A stretch of DNA of 64,000 nucleotides, taken from Pseudomonas kribbensis (GTDB taxonomy: Bacteria > Pseudomonadota > Gammaproteobacteria > Pseudomonadales > Pseudomonadaceae). This document shows, one piece after another, positions 54,162 through 62,298 of this stretch. A program made the translations under genes and the position numbers. Each line of letters begins with the position of its first letter. The stretch's first letter is position 1. The DNA is taken from the NCBI RefSeq assembly GCF_003352185.1, contig NZ_CP029608.1, positions 1,488,001-1,552,000 on the forward strand. Direction: 5' to 3'. The notes under the pieces are model-generated. The model was given only the letters and a program-made list of their open reading frames with translations. It searched no databases and had not been told where the DNA came from.

Positions 54162-54250
54162 TGTGGGAGCGAGCCTGCTCGCGATTGCGGAGTGTCATTC
54201 AGCACAAAGGTTGGTGATGTACCGCCATCGCGAGCAGGCTCGCTCCCACT
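54162..54250. repeat. Inverted pair of REP elements between pcaG and pcaT
   Basis: GTGGGAGCGAGCCTGCTCGCGAT (from 54163) and its reverse complement (about 54226-54249) lie within the 192-base gap. The REP pair splits an otherwise rightward-reading set of genes. Confidence 0.92.
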
Positions 54251-54336
54251 GGGGGAACTGTGTTGCTGGTCCAATGTGGAACGGGACTGTTGCGAAGTGT
54301 GTCTAGACTCTCACTGTCCCTATCGAGTGAAAAACA

Positions 54337-55632
54337 ATGACAACCACCACCTCTCATTACACCGGCGAAGAGCGCAGCAAGCGCATCTTCGCCATCGTCG
54401 GCGCCTCGTCCGGCAACCTCGTCGAATGGTTCGACTTCTATGTCTACGCCTTCTGTGCGATCTATTTCGCCCCGGCGTTTTTCCCCTCGGACAACCCCAC
54501 GGTGCAGTTGGTCAACACCGCTGGCGTGTTCGCGGCCGGGTTCCTGATGCGACCGATCGGCGGCTGGATCTTCGGCCGGGTAGCGGACAAGCACGGGCGC
54601 AAGAATTCGATGCTGATCTCGATTCTGATGATGTGCTTCGGCTCGTTGCTCATCGCCTGTCTGCCGACCTACAACAGCATCGGCGTCTGGGCGCCGGTGC
54701 TGTTGCTGTTCGCGCGTCTGCTGCAAGGCTTGTCGGTGGGCGGTGAGTACGGCGCCACGGCGACCTACATGAGCGAAGTCGCGCTCAAGGGCCAGCGCGG
54801 TTTCTTCGCCTCGTTCCAGTACGTGACGCTGATCGGCGGGCAACTGCTGGCGGTGCTGGTGGTGGTGATCCTGCAGCAGTTTCTTTCTGAAGACGAACTG
54901 CGGGCCTACGGCTGGCGGATTCCCTTTGTGGTCGGGGCGGTGGCGGCGCTGATTTCGCTGTTCCTGCGTCGTACCCTGAAAGAAACCACCAACAAGGAAA
55001 CCCGTGAACACAAGGACGCCGGCAGCATCGCTGCGCTGTTCCGCGATCACAAAGCCGCGTTTATCACCGTGCTGGGTTACACCGCTGGTGGCTCGCTGAT
55101 TTTCTACACCTTCACCACGTACATGCAGAAGTACCTGGTGAACACCGCCGGCATGCACGCCAAGACCGCCAGTTTCATCATGACCGGCGCGCTCTTCTTA
55201 TATATGTGCATGCAGCCGCTGTTCGGCATGCTCGCCGACAAGATCGGCCGGCGTAACTCGATGCTCTGGTTCGGCGCCCTCGGTACGCTGTTCACCGTGC
55301 CGATCCTGCTGAGCCTGAAAAGCGTCAGCAGCCCGTTCCTGGCCTTTGTGCTGATCACCGTGGCGCTGGCAATCGTCAGTTTCTACACCTCGATCAGCGG
55401 CCTGGTGAAAGCCGAAATGTTCCCGCCGGAAGTCCGCGCCCTTGGCGTCGGCCTGGCCTACGCGGTGGCCAACGCGATCTTCGGCGGTTCGGCGGAATAT
55501 GTGGCTCTGAGCCTCAAGGCCGGGGGCATGGAAAACGCCTTCTATTGGTACGTCACGGTGATGATGGCGGTAGCGTTCCTGTTCAGCCTGCGCCTGCCGA
55601 AACAGGCCGCGTATTTGCACCACGATCTCTAA
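54337..55632 (+). CDS. pcaT: Dicarboxylate/MFS transporter PcaT
   Basis: A 431-residue MFS transporter of the metabolite:H+ symporter group (KgtP-like). Evidence includes [30 protein letters not shown] near the start, [28 protein letters not shown], and [24 protein letters not shown]. putida PcaT, of about the same size, is said to carry 3-oxoadipate and related dicarboxylates; the gene position between pcaG and pcaB supports the name. ATG at 54337, no strong ribosome site seen. Confidence 0.9.
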   Translation: MTTTTSHYTGEERSKRIFAIVGASSGNLVEWFDFYVYAFCAIYFAPAFFPSDNPTVQLVNTAGVFAAGFLMRPIGGWIFGRVADKHGRKNSMLISILMMCFGSLLIACLPTYNSIGVWAPVLLLFARLLQGLSVGGEYGATATYMSEVALKGQRGFFASFQYVTLIGGQLLAVLVVVILQQFLSEDELRAYGWRIPFVVGAVAALISLFLRRTLKETTNKETREHKDAGSIAALFRDHKAAFITVLGYTAGGSLIFYTFTTYMQKYLVNTAGMHAKTASFIMTGALFLYMCMQPLFGMLADKIGRRNSMLWFGALGTLFTVPILLSLKSVSSPFLAFVLITVALAIVSFYTSISGLVKAEMFPPEVRALGVGLAYAVANAIFGGSAEYVALSLKAGGMENAFYWYVTVMMAVAFLFSLRLPKQAAYLHHDL

Positions 55633-55678
55633 ACCGAAGTGCGCGGGCAGCGATGGCCCGCGCCGGCAAGGACTGTTT

Positions 55679-57043
55679 ATGACTCAGCGACCGGGCAATC
55701 AATTGTTCGATGCCTACTTCACTGCCCGCGAAATGCGCGAGGTGTTCTGCGATCAGGGCCGGGTGCAGGCGATGCTCGACTTCGAAGCGGCGCTGGCCCG
55801 GGCCGAAGCGCGGGTCGGGGTGATTCCGGCGAGTGCAGTGGCATCCATCGAGAACGCCTGCCGCGCCGAGCTGTTTGATTTCGCAGCGTTGGGTGAAACC
55901 ATCGCCACGGCGGGCAATTCGGCGATTCCGCTGGTCAAGGCGTTGGGCAAACGGATCGCGGCATCCAACGCTGAAGCCGAACGTTATGTGCATCTGGGCG
56001 CCACTAGTCAGGACGTGATGGATTCCGGGCTGGTGCTGCAATTACGTCAGGCGCTGGAATTGATCGAAGGGGAGCTGGCGCAACTGGCCGGCTCCCTCGC
56101 CACTCAGGCGCAGCGCCACGCCGCGACGCCGCTGGCCGGACGCACCTGGCTGCAACACGCAACGCCGGTCACTCTCGGCATGAAGATCGCCGGTTGGCTC
56201 GGCGCCGTGACCCGCAGCCGTCAGCGTCTGCGCGAACTCAAGCCACGGCTGCTGATGCTGCAATTCGGCGGTGCGTCCGGGACCCTCGCGGCGCTGGGCG
56301 AACAGGCGTTGCCGATTGCCCGTGCGCTGGCCGAAGAACTGAATCTGACCCTGCCGGAACAACCCTGGCATACCCAGCGTGATCGCATTGTCGAGTTCGG
56401 CGCAGTGCTCGGTCTGATCGCCGGCAGCCTCGGCAAACTCGGCCGCGACATCAGCCTGTTGATGCAGACCGAAGCGGCGGAAGTGTTCGAACCGTCGGCG
56501 CCGGGCAAGGGCGGCTCCTCGACCATGCCGCACAAGCGCAACCCGGTGGGCGCGGCGGTGCTGATTGGTGCAGCGACCCGCGTGCCGGGTCTGGTGTCGA
56601 CGCTGTTCAGCGCCATGCCCCAGGAGCACGAACGCAGCCTCGGTCTGTGGCACGCCGAATGGGAAACCCTGCCGGAAATCTGCTGCCTGGTGTCGGGCGC
56701 GCTGCAACAGGCGCGGCTGCTGGCTGATGGTCTGGAAGTCGATGCCGCGCGCATGGCCCGCAACCTCGAATTGACCCAAGGTCTGGTGCTGGCCGAAGCG
56801 GTGAGCATCGTGCTCGCGCAACGGGTCGGACGCGACATCGCGCATCATCTGCTCGAACAATGTTGCAAACGGGCGGTGGCCGAACAACGCCATCTGCGTG
56901 CGGTACTCGGTGACGAGCCGCAAGTGACCGCCGAACTGAGCGCAACAGAACTGGATCATTTGCTTGATCCCGCCCGCTACCTCGGTCAGGCGCAGGTCTG
57001 GGTCGAGCGGGCGGTGGCCGAACACAACGCATTGTCTGATTGA
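55679..57043 (+). CDS. pcaB: 3-carboxy-cis,cis-muconate cycloisomerase
   Basis: A 454-residue protein of the fumarase/argininosuccinate lyase superfamily. PGKGGSSTMPHKRNPVGAAVLIGAA is the superfamily signature (SSxMPxKxNP) and GATSQDVMDSGLVLQLRQAL holds the conserved loop. It converts 3-carboxymuconate to 4-carboxymuconolactone. The ATG at 55679 comes after pcaT by 46 bases, with pcaD 12 bases downstream. Confidence 0.96.
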   Translation: MTQRPGNQLFDAYFTAREMREVFCDQGRVQAMLDFEAALARAEARVGVIPASAVASIENACRAELFDFAALGETIATAGNSAIPLVKALGKRIAASNAEAERYVHLGATSQDVMDSGLVLQLRQALELIEGELAQLAGSLATQAQRHAATPLAGRTWLQHATPVTLGMKIAGWLGAVTRSRQRLRELKPRLLMLQFGGASGTLAALGEQALPIARALAEELNLTLPEQPWHTQRDRIVEFGAVLGLIAGSLGKLGRDISLLMQTEAAEVFEPSAPGKGGSSTMPHKRNPVGAAVLIGAATRVPGLVSTLFSAMPQEHERSLGLWHAEWETLPEICCLVSGALQQARLLADGLEVDAARMARNLELTQGLVLAEAVSIVLAQRVGRDIAHHLLEQCCKRAVAEQRHLRAVLGDEPQVTAELSATELDHLLDPARYLGQAQVWVERAVAEHNALSD

Positions 57044-57055
57044 AAGGAGAGGGCT

Positions 57056-57847
57056 GTGGCTTTCGTTCAACTCGCCGATGGCGAACTGTATTACTCATTG
57101 GAAGGCCCGGTTGATGCGCCGGTGCTGGTGCTGTCCAACTCGCTGGGCACCGACCTGCACATGTGGGACGCCCAGATGCCGGCGTTCACCGAGCACTTTC
57201 GGGTGCTGCGTTTCGACACCCGTGGTCACGGCCAGTCGCTGGTGACACCGGGCCCCTACAGCATCGAGCAACTGGGCCGCGACGTGCTGGCGCTGCTGGA
57301 TGCGCTGCACATCGAACGTGCGCATTTCTGCGGTCTGTCCATGGGCGGCTTGATCGGCCAGTGGCTGGGGATCAACGCCGGCCAGCGTCTGAACAAACTG
57401 ATCGTCTGCAACACCGCCGCCAAAATCGGCGATCCGTCGGTGTGGAATCCGCGCATCGAAACCGTGTTGCGTGACGGCCCGGCGGCGATGGTCGCGTTGC
57501 GCGATGCTTCGATTGCCCGTTGGTTTACGCCGGACTACTCGGCGGCCCATCCGGCAGCGGCCAAGAAGATCACCGACATGCTCGCGGCCACCAATCCTGA
57601 AGGTTACGCCGCCAACTGCGCGGCGGTGCGCGATGCGGATTTTCGCGATCAACTGGCGTCGATCACTGTTCCGTTGCTGGTGATTACCGGTTCGGAAGAT
57701 GCGGTGACGCCACCGTCCGGCGGGCACTTCATTCAGGAGCATGTGCGCGGCGCCGAATACGCCGAGTTCTATGCCGCACACCTTTCCAACGTTCAGGCCG
57801 GCGACGCGTTCAGCGATCGTGTGCTGACGTTCCTGCTGGCCGCCTGA
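57056..57847 (+). CDS. pcaD: 3-oxoadipate enol-lactonase
   Basis: A 263-residue alpha/beta hydrolase. HFCGLSMGGLIGQWLG has the nucleophile Ser (GLSMGG), the Asp lies in the ITGSEDAVTPPSGG region, and a C-terminal His is in AEFYAAHLSNVQAGDAF. It hydrolyses 3-oxoadipate enol-lactone to 3-oxoadipate. Start is GTG at 57056 with AAGGAGAGGG about 5 bases before. pcaC follows after 10 bases. Confidence 0.95.
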   Translation: MAFVQLADGELYYSLEGPVDAPVLVLSNSLGTDLHMWDAQMPAFTEHFRVLRFDTRGHGQSLVTPGPYSIEQLGRDVLALLDALHIERAHFCGLSMGGLIGQWLGINAGQRLNKLIVCNTAAKIGDPSVWNPRIETVLRDGPAAMVALRDASIARWFTPDYSAAHPAAAKKITDMLAATNPEGYAANCAAVRDADFRDQLASITVPLLVITGSEDAVTPPSGGHFIQEHVRGAEYAEFYAAHLSNVQAGDAFSDRVLTFLLAA

Positions 57848-57857
57848 GGAGATTTCC

Positions 57858-58250
57858 GTGGACGAAAAACAACGTTATGACGACGGCATGCAAGTGCGCC
57901 GCGCGGTGCTCGGTGATGCCCATGTCGATCGCAGCCTGACCACGCTGACCGAGTTCAACTCGGAATTCCAGGAGATGATCACCCGGCACGCCTGGGGCGA
58001 CATCTGGACCCGTCCGGGCCTGCCGCGCCACACCCGCAGCCTGATCACCATCGCCATGCTGATCGGCATGAACCGCGAAGGCGAACTCAAGTTGCACCTG
58101 CGCGCAGCAGCCAACAACGGCGTGAGCCGTGGCGAGATCAAGGAAGTGATCATGCAGAGCGCGATCTACTGCGGGATTCCGGCGGCGAATGCGACGTTTC
58201 ATCTGGCCGAATCGGTGTGGGATGAGCTGGGTATCGAATCACGCGAGTAA
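57858..58250 (+). CDS. pcaC: 4-carboxymuconolactone decarboxylase
   Basis: A 130-residue enzyme of the carboxymuconolactone decarboxylase/AhpD-like family. RYDDGMQVRRAVLGDAHVDRSLTTLTEFNSEFQEMITRHAWGDIWTRPGLPRHTRSLITIAML is the family pattern. It decarboxylates 4-carboxymuconolactone to the enol-lactone. GTG start at 57858 with GAGGAGA upstream. It is the last gene of the pca run and converges with the trans-aconitate methyltransferase gene. Confidence 0.95.
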   Translation: MDEKQRYDDGMQVRRAVLGDAHVDRSLTTLTEFNSEFQEMITRHAWGDIWTRPGLPRHTRSLITIAMLIGMNREGELKLHLRAAANNGVSRGEIKEVIMQSAIYCGIPAANATFHLAESVWDELGIESRE

Positions 58251-58269
58251 TCGTTGAATTCGAGGGAAC

Positions 58270-58288
58270 GCAGCCTGTGGAAGGCTGC
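58270..58288. terminator. Short hairpin between pcaC and tam
   Basis: GCAGCC (58270-58275) pairs with GGCTGC (58283-58288); it looks like a remnant of a REP-type repeat. It is located between two convergent genes and may stop both transcripts. Confidence 0.5.
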
Positions 58289-58301
58289 GATCCTTTGAGC
58301 T

Positions 58302-59108
58302 TCACACCTTGGCGACAATGAATATCCGCTTGAACGGAAACAGCGTATGCCCGTCGTCCTCCTGCGGATAATGCGCATGCACCCGCATCAGGTAGTGATA
58401 GATGAAGCGCGCCTGTTCCTCCGGCGTCAGTCCCTGCATCACCGGCCGCAGCGCCGACACTTTCACCCAGTCATAAACCGGCGACTTGCCGTCGACCACC
58501 TGCAACTGCTCGGTTTCCCAGATCTCCAGGGACCGGGTCAGCGGCGCAAGCAAACGGTAGTAATCCTCCAGCGACAACAACGGCCGCGCCGCCATGCGCT
58601 GGCGCAGTTGCGGGCTGCCCAGCGGTTGGCCACCGGGGCCGGCATCCTCGAGGGTATCGAGCATCAGGCGATACCACAGCGCATCGCGCCAGTCGGGCAT
58701 GTGGGCGGCCAGGCATCCGCCGGGGTTGAGGTGGCGGAGCAATCCCGGCAACAGCGTTTGATGGTCATCGATGAAATGCAGCACGGCCGCGGCAAACAGC
58801 AGGTCAGCCGGCTTGCGGGGTTTCCAGTGGTGCAGCTCGGCGTGTTGCCAGCGCGCCTTGATCGGCAGACAGCGGGCGACCTGAAGCATGTCTTGCGAAC
58901 TGTCGATGCCTTTGAGATCTGCCCGGGGCCAGCGATCTGCAAGAACCTTCGTGGCAATTCCGGTGCCGCAACCGAGATCGTAGATGCGTTGAGGATCGTG
59001 CAGATCGACGCGGCCGAGCAGTTCATCGACTGGTTGTTGCCTGAGACGGGAAAACTGCTGATACGCCCTGGCATCCCAATCGGGAGCCGGTTTGACTCGA
59101 GTGATCAT
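58302..59108 (-). CDS. tam: Trans-aconitate 2-methyltransferase-like
   Basis: A 268-residue SAM methyltransferase. IYDLGCGTGIATKVLADRWPRADLKGIDSS is the SAM-binding motif (about 42-72), and WDARAYQQFSRLRQQPVDELLGRVD is the Tam-type N terminus. The LHFIDDHQTLLPGLLRHLNPGGCLAAHMPDWRDALWYRLM section also fits Tam. The enzyme methylates trans-aconitate, which inhibits aconitase, to its monomethyl ester. The ATG at 59108 was chosen; an upstream in-frame ATG (59159) gives an unlikely extension. Confidence 0.9.
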   Translation of the reverse strand: MITRVKPAPDWDARAYQQFSRLRQQPVDELLGRVDLHDPQRIYDLGCGTGIATKVLADRWPRADLKGIDSSQDMLQVARCLPIKARWQHAELHHWKPRKPADLLFAAAVLHFIDDHQTLLPGLLRHLNPGGCLAAHMPDWRDALWYRLMLDTLEDAGPGGQPLGSPQLRQRMAARPLLSLEDYYRLLAPLTRSLEIWETEQLQVVDGKSPVYDWVKVSALRPVMQGLTPEEQARFIYHYLMRVHAHYPQEDDGHTLFPFKRIFIVAKV

Positions 59109-59286
59109 GAGGTGGTCCTCCGATGATCGGCAGTGTCTTCCGGTGACAGCCTGGCTCAAGTCCCGGGGGGACCAACATCAACAGATAACGGAAGCGGGAA
59201 GGGTGGAGCGCCTGAGTCCTTCAGGTGCATCCACTGTACTCAACGATGGGTGACGATCCATGAATCCTGACGGATGGCGCTGGCCA

Positions 59287-60546
59287 CTAGAGCAGGTTGA
59301 TCGGGTAGCTGACGATCACCCGGTTCTCGTCGAACTCGTTATTGCTGTAGTCACGGCGCATGGTCGAGTTGCGCCATCTGACGTTCAGGTTCTTCAGCGT
59401 GCCGCTCTGCACGGTGTAGCCCAGTTCCGATTCGCGGCCCCATTCCTTGCCGTCGGTGATGGTGCCGGTGTGTACGTTGTCGCCGCTGAGGTAGCGGTTC
59501 ATCAGGGTCAGCCCGGGAATGCCGAGGGCGGCGAAGTTGTAGTCGTGGCGGATTTGCCAGGAGCGTTCCTGAGCGTTGTCATAGCTTGAGTTGTAGCTGT
59601 CGTTGGCCAGGGTCCCGCCGCTGGTGCCGTTGACCCGCATCCAGTTGCTGTCGCCGGTGAGTTTCTGCAGGCCGACGTAGAAGGTGTTGCCGCCGTAGCG
59701 CGCGGAGAACAGTCCCGACCAGGTCTTGTTGTCGAGCTTGCCGGCCCGGGCGCTGCCGTCATCCTTGCCGTAGAAGAAACCGAGGTTGGCGCCCAGGGTC
59801 CAGTCGCCGAGCGGCTGGCTGTGGATCAGGTTGACGTATTGCTGGCTGTAGATGTCCTTGAGTTCGGCGTTCCACAGGCCGATCTGCGTGCGCTTGTCGT
59901 TGAACGCATACTCACCGCCCTGAAAGTTGAAGCGATCCGAAGTGAACGCCGCTTTGCCGAACATCGACATGTCGCTCATGCTGCTGTCGTCGCGCGGGCT
60001 GTTGGCGCGGAACTGGCCGCCGTAGAGGGTCAGGCCGTCGATTTCCTTCGAGGTGATCTGCCCGCCGCGAAAGGTCTGCGGCAGCGAGCGACCGTCGTCC
60101 GAGCGCAGGATCGGCAGTACCGGCATCCACTCGCCGACCTTGATTTCGGTCTGCGACAGTCTGGCCTTGAACGCCACGTTGGTGCGCCCGAAGGTGTCCG
60201 CCGGACGACCGTCATGGTCCAGCGGCAACAGTTGCGTGCCTCCCGTGCCTTTGCCGCCATCGAGTTTCACCGAGTACAACCCCAATACGTCCATGCCGAA
60301 ACCGACGGTGCCCTGGGTGAAACCGGATTTGGCGTCGAGGATGAAACTCTGCGTCCATTCCTGCGCCATACCCTGGGCCTTGGTCGGGTTGGTGAAGTTG
60401 CGGTTGATGTAGAAGTTGCGCAGGTTCAGGTCGGCCTTGGCTCCGTCGATGAAGCCTGCTTCTTCAGCGGCCGCGGGCAGGGCGGTGCCGACCAGAGCCA
60501 GGGCAATCAGGCCGGGAAGGGCGTATGGCGCAGTGGGATGGGTCAT
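59287..60546 (-). CDS. OprD-family outer-membrane porin
   Basis: A 419-residue beta-barrel protein with signal peptide (LIALALVGTALPAAAEEAGF). GFIDGAKADLNLRNFYINRNF at the mature N terminus and WAQ-like motif EWTQSFILDAKSGFTQGTVGFGMDVLGLYSVKLDGG are hallmarks of OprD/Occ porins. The position next to pca genes suggests uptake of aromatic acids (OccK/OpdK-like or the PcaP porin); that is inference. No operon partner; a terminator follows upstream of the efflux gene. Confidence 0.9.
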   Translation of the reverse strand: MTHPTAPYALPGLIALALVGTALPAAAEEAGFIDGAKADLNLRNFYINRNFTNPTKAQGMAQEWTQSFILDAKSGFTQGTVGFGMDVLGLYSVKLDGGKGTGGTQLLPLDHDGRPADTFGRTNVAFKARLSQTEIKVGEWMPVLPILRSDDGRSLPQTFRGGQITSKEIDGLTLYGGQFRANSPRDDSSMSDMSMFGKAAFTSDRFNFQGGEYAFNDKRTQIGLWNAELKDIYSQQYVNLIHSQPLGDWTLGANLGFFYGKDDGSARAGKLDNKTWSGLFSARYGGNTFYVGLQKLTGDSNWMRVNGTSGGTLANDSYNSSYDNAQERSWQIRHDYNFAALGIPGLTLMNRYLSGDNVHTGTITDGKEWGRESELGYTVQSGTLKNLNVRWRNSTMRRDYSNNEFDENRVIVSYPINLL

Positions 60547-60789
60547 CGCAGGGTCTCTTTTTTATTTTTTTGAAGACGAACGGGATCCGTTGCAGCCGTT
60601 TCAGGGGCTGACACGAGGTTGCAATATCGGGAGGTTTCGGCTGGTGTCAGCCGGACGGGGCAGGGCACGGATACATGGTGTCGAACCTGTTGTTATTGGT
60701 TTTGTGGCTCGAATGGTGCGGGGCGTGAGTGGCGCGGTTCAATCGCTGAAAGCGGGTTCCGGGCGATTATCGAACGCAAGATGAGCGAT
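60547..60789. promoter_or_regulatory. oprD upstream region
   Basis: About 240 bases ahead of the OprD-type gene on the minus strand. It contains the likely promoter; no PcaR-type site with the CGATAATCG core was seen. Confidence 0.4.
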
Positions 60790-60825
60790 AAACAAAAAGC
60801 CCACCGAATGGTGGGCTTTTTGTTT
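60790..60825. terminator. Bidirectional intrinsic terminator
   Basis: AACAAAAAGCCCACC (60791-60805) pairs perfectly with GGTGGGCTTTTTGTT (60810-60824) around GAAT. On the minus strand it ends the efflux operon 13 bases after its last stop codon. Confidence 0.95.
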
Positions 60826-60837
60826 ATCGCGAGACGA

Positions 60838-62298
60838 TCAGAACAACTTCATCTTCGGCGCTTCTTCTTTTAACGGTTCGTTCTGCGCGGTTTGCGCATT
60901 CCAGCCGCCACCCAGTGCCTTGTACAGGTTGACCGCACTGGTCAGCTGCGCGAGGCGGTCGGTGATCAGGGCCTGTTGGGCGCTGAACAGCTGACGCTGG
61001 GCATCAAGGAAGGTCAGGTTGCTGTCGACGCCGATGCGATAGCGACGCTCGGCCAGACGGTAGTAGTCCTGGTTCGCGGCGACGAAATCACGCTGGGCCT
61101 GCAGCTGCTCGGTGTAGGTCTGGCGCGCGGCCAGGCCGTCGGCGACTTCCTGGAAGGCCGTTTGAATGGACTTCTCGTAGTTCGCCACGCCAATATCCTT
61201 CTGGATCTTGGCGTAGTCCAGGCTGGCGCGCAGGCTGCCGGCGTTGAAGATCGGCAGGTTGATCTGCGGCTGGAACAGCCAGGTGCCCGAACCTCCCTTG
61301 AACAGGCCGGACAGGTCCGGGCTCAGGCTGCCCGCGTTGGCGGTCAGGCTGATGCTCGGGAAGAACGCTGCACGGGCGGCGCCGATGTTGGCGTTGGCCG
61401 CCTTCAGGTTGTATTCGGCCTGAAGGATGTCCGGACGACGTTGCAGCAGATCCGACGGCAGACCGGCCGGCACATCGCTGAGCAGGTCATCCGACAGCGG
61501 TTTGGCCGCTTGCAGGTTGGCCGGCACGCCGGTGCCGAGCAGCAGGGTCAGGCTGTTTTCGTCCTGAGCCACCTGGCGGGTGTAACGCGCCAGTTGGGCA
61601 CGGGCGTTCTCGACCGAAGTGCGCGACTGCGCCAGGTCCAGTGCCGAGGCCACACCGACTTCGTTGCTGCGGCTGGTCAGCTTGTAGCTTTCCTCGAAGG
61701 CACCGAGGGTGTCCTGAGTCAGCTTCAGCAGTTCCTTGTCGGCCTGCCAGGTCAGGTAGGCGTTGGCCACGCTGGCCACCAGGCTGATCTGGGTGCTGCG
61801 GCGCGCTTCTTCGGTGGCGAAGTATTGTTGCAGCGCTTGTTCGCTCAGGCTGCGAACCCGACCGAACAGGTCGAGCTCGTAGGCGCTGATGCCGACGGTA
61901 GCAGTGTAGGAACTGGTGATGTTCGCTTCACCGGTCTGCGACGCACGGGCCGGAACCCGCTGACGGCTGCCGCTGGCATTGGCGGAAACCGCCGGGAACA
62001 GGTCGGCTCGCTGGATGCGGTATTGAGCCGCATAGGCGTCGATGTTCAGCGCCGCGACACGCAGGTCGCGGTTGTTTTCCAGGGCAACCTGGATCAGCTG
62101 TTGCAGGGCAGGGTCATGGAAAAACTGCTTCCAGCCCTGCTCGGCAGCGGCCTGCGCCGGTGCCTGGGCCGGCGAGTACGCCGGACCCTGCGGGAATTGC
62201 GCGGCCACCGGTGCTTCAGGCTGCTGATAATCCGGTATCAGCGAGCAACCGCTCAGCACGAAGGCGGCGACTGCGATGGAGAGTAGCGACTTGCTCAT
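60838..62298 (-). CDS. RND efflux outer-membrane factor (TtgC/OprM/EmhC type)
   Basis: A 486-residue outer-membrane channel lipoprotein. The lipobox is FVLSGC (Cys18; [13 protein letters not shown] follows). Two duplicated OEP domains (about 60-255 and 265-460) show [26 protein letters not shown], and [32 protein letters not shown]. The family forms trimers and links to a MexB-like pump. It overlaps the pump gene stop by 4 bases (ATGA), so the two form one transcript. Exact name (ttgC, oprM, emhC) cannot be told by sequence alone. Confidence 0.93.
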   Translation of the reverse strand: MSKSLLSIAVAAFVLSGCSLIPDYQQPEAPVAAQFPQGPAYSPAQAPAQAAAEQGWKQFFHDPALQQLIQVALENNRDLRVAALNIDAYAAQYRIQRADLFPAVSANASGSRQRVPARASQTGEANITSSYTATVGISAYELDLFGRVRSLSEQALQQYFATEEARRSTQISLVASVANAYLTWQADKELLKLTQDTLGAFEESYKLTSRSNEVGVASALDLAQSRTSVENARAQLARYTRQVAQDENSLTLLLGTGVPANLQAAKPLSDDLLSDVPAGLPSDLLQRRPDILQAEYNLKAANANIGAARAAFFPSISLTANAGSLSPDLSGLFKGGSGTWLFQPQINLPIFNAGSLRASLDYAKIQKDIGVANYEKSIQTAFQEVADGLAARQTYTEQLQAQRDFVAANQDYYRLAERRYRIGVDSNLTFLDAQRQLFSAQQALITDRLAQLTSAVNLYKALGGGWNAQTAQNEPLKEEAPKMKLF

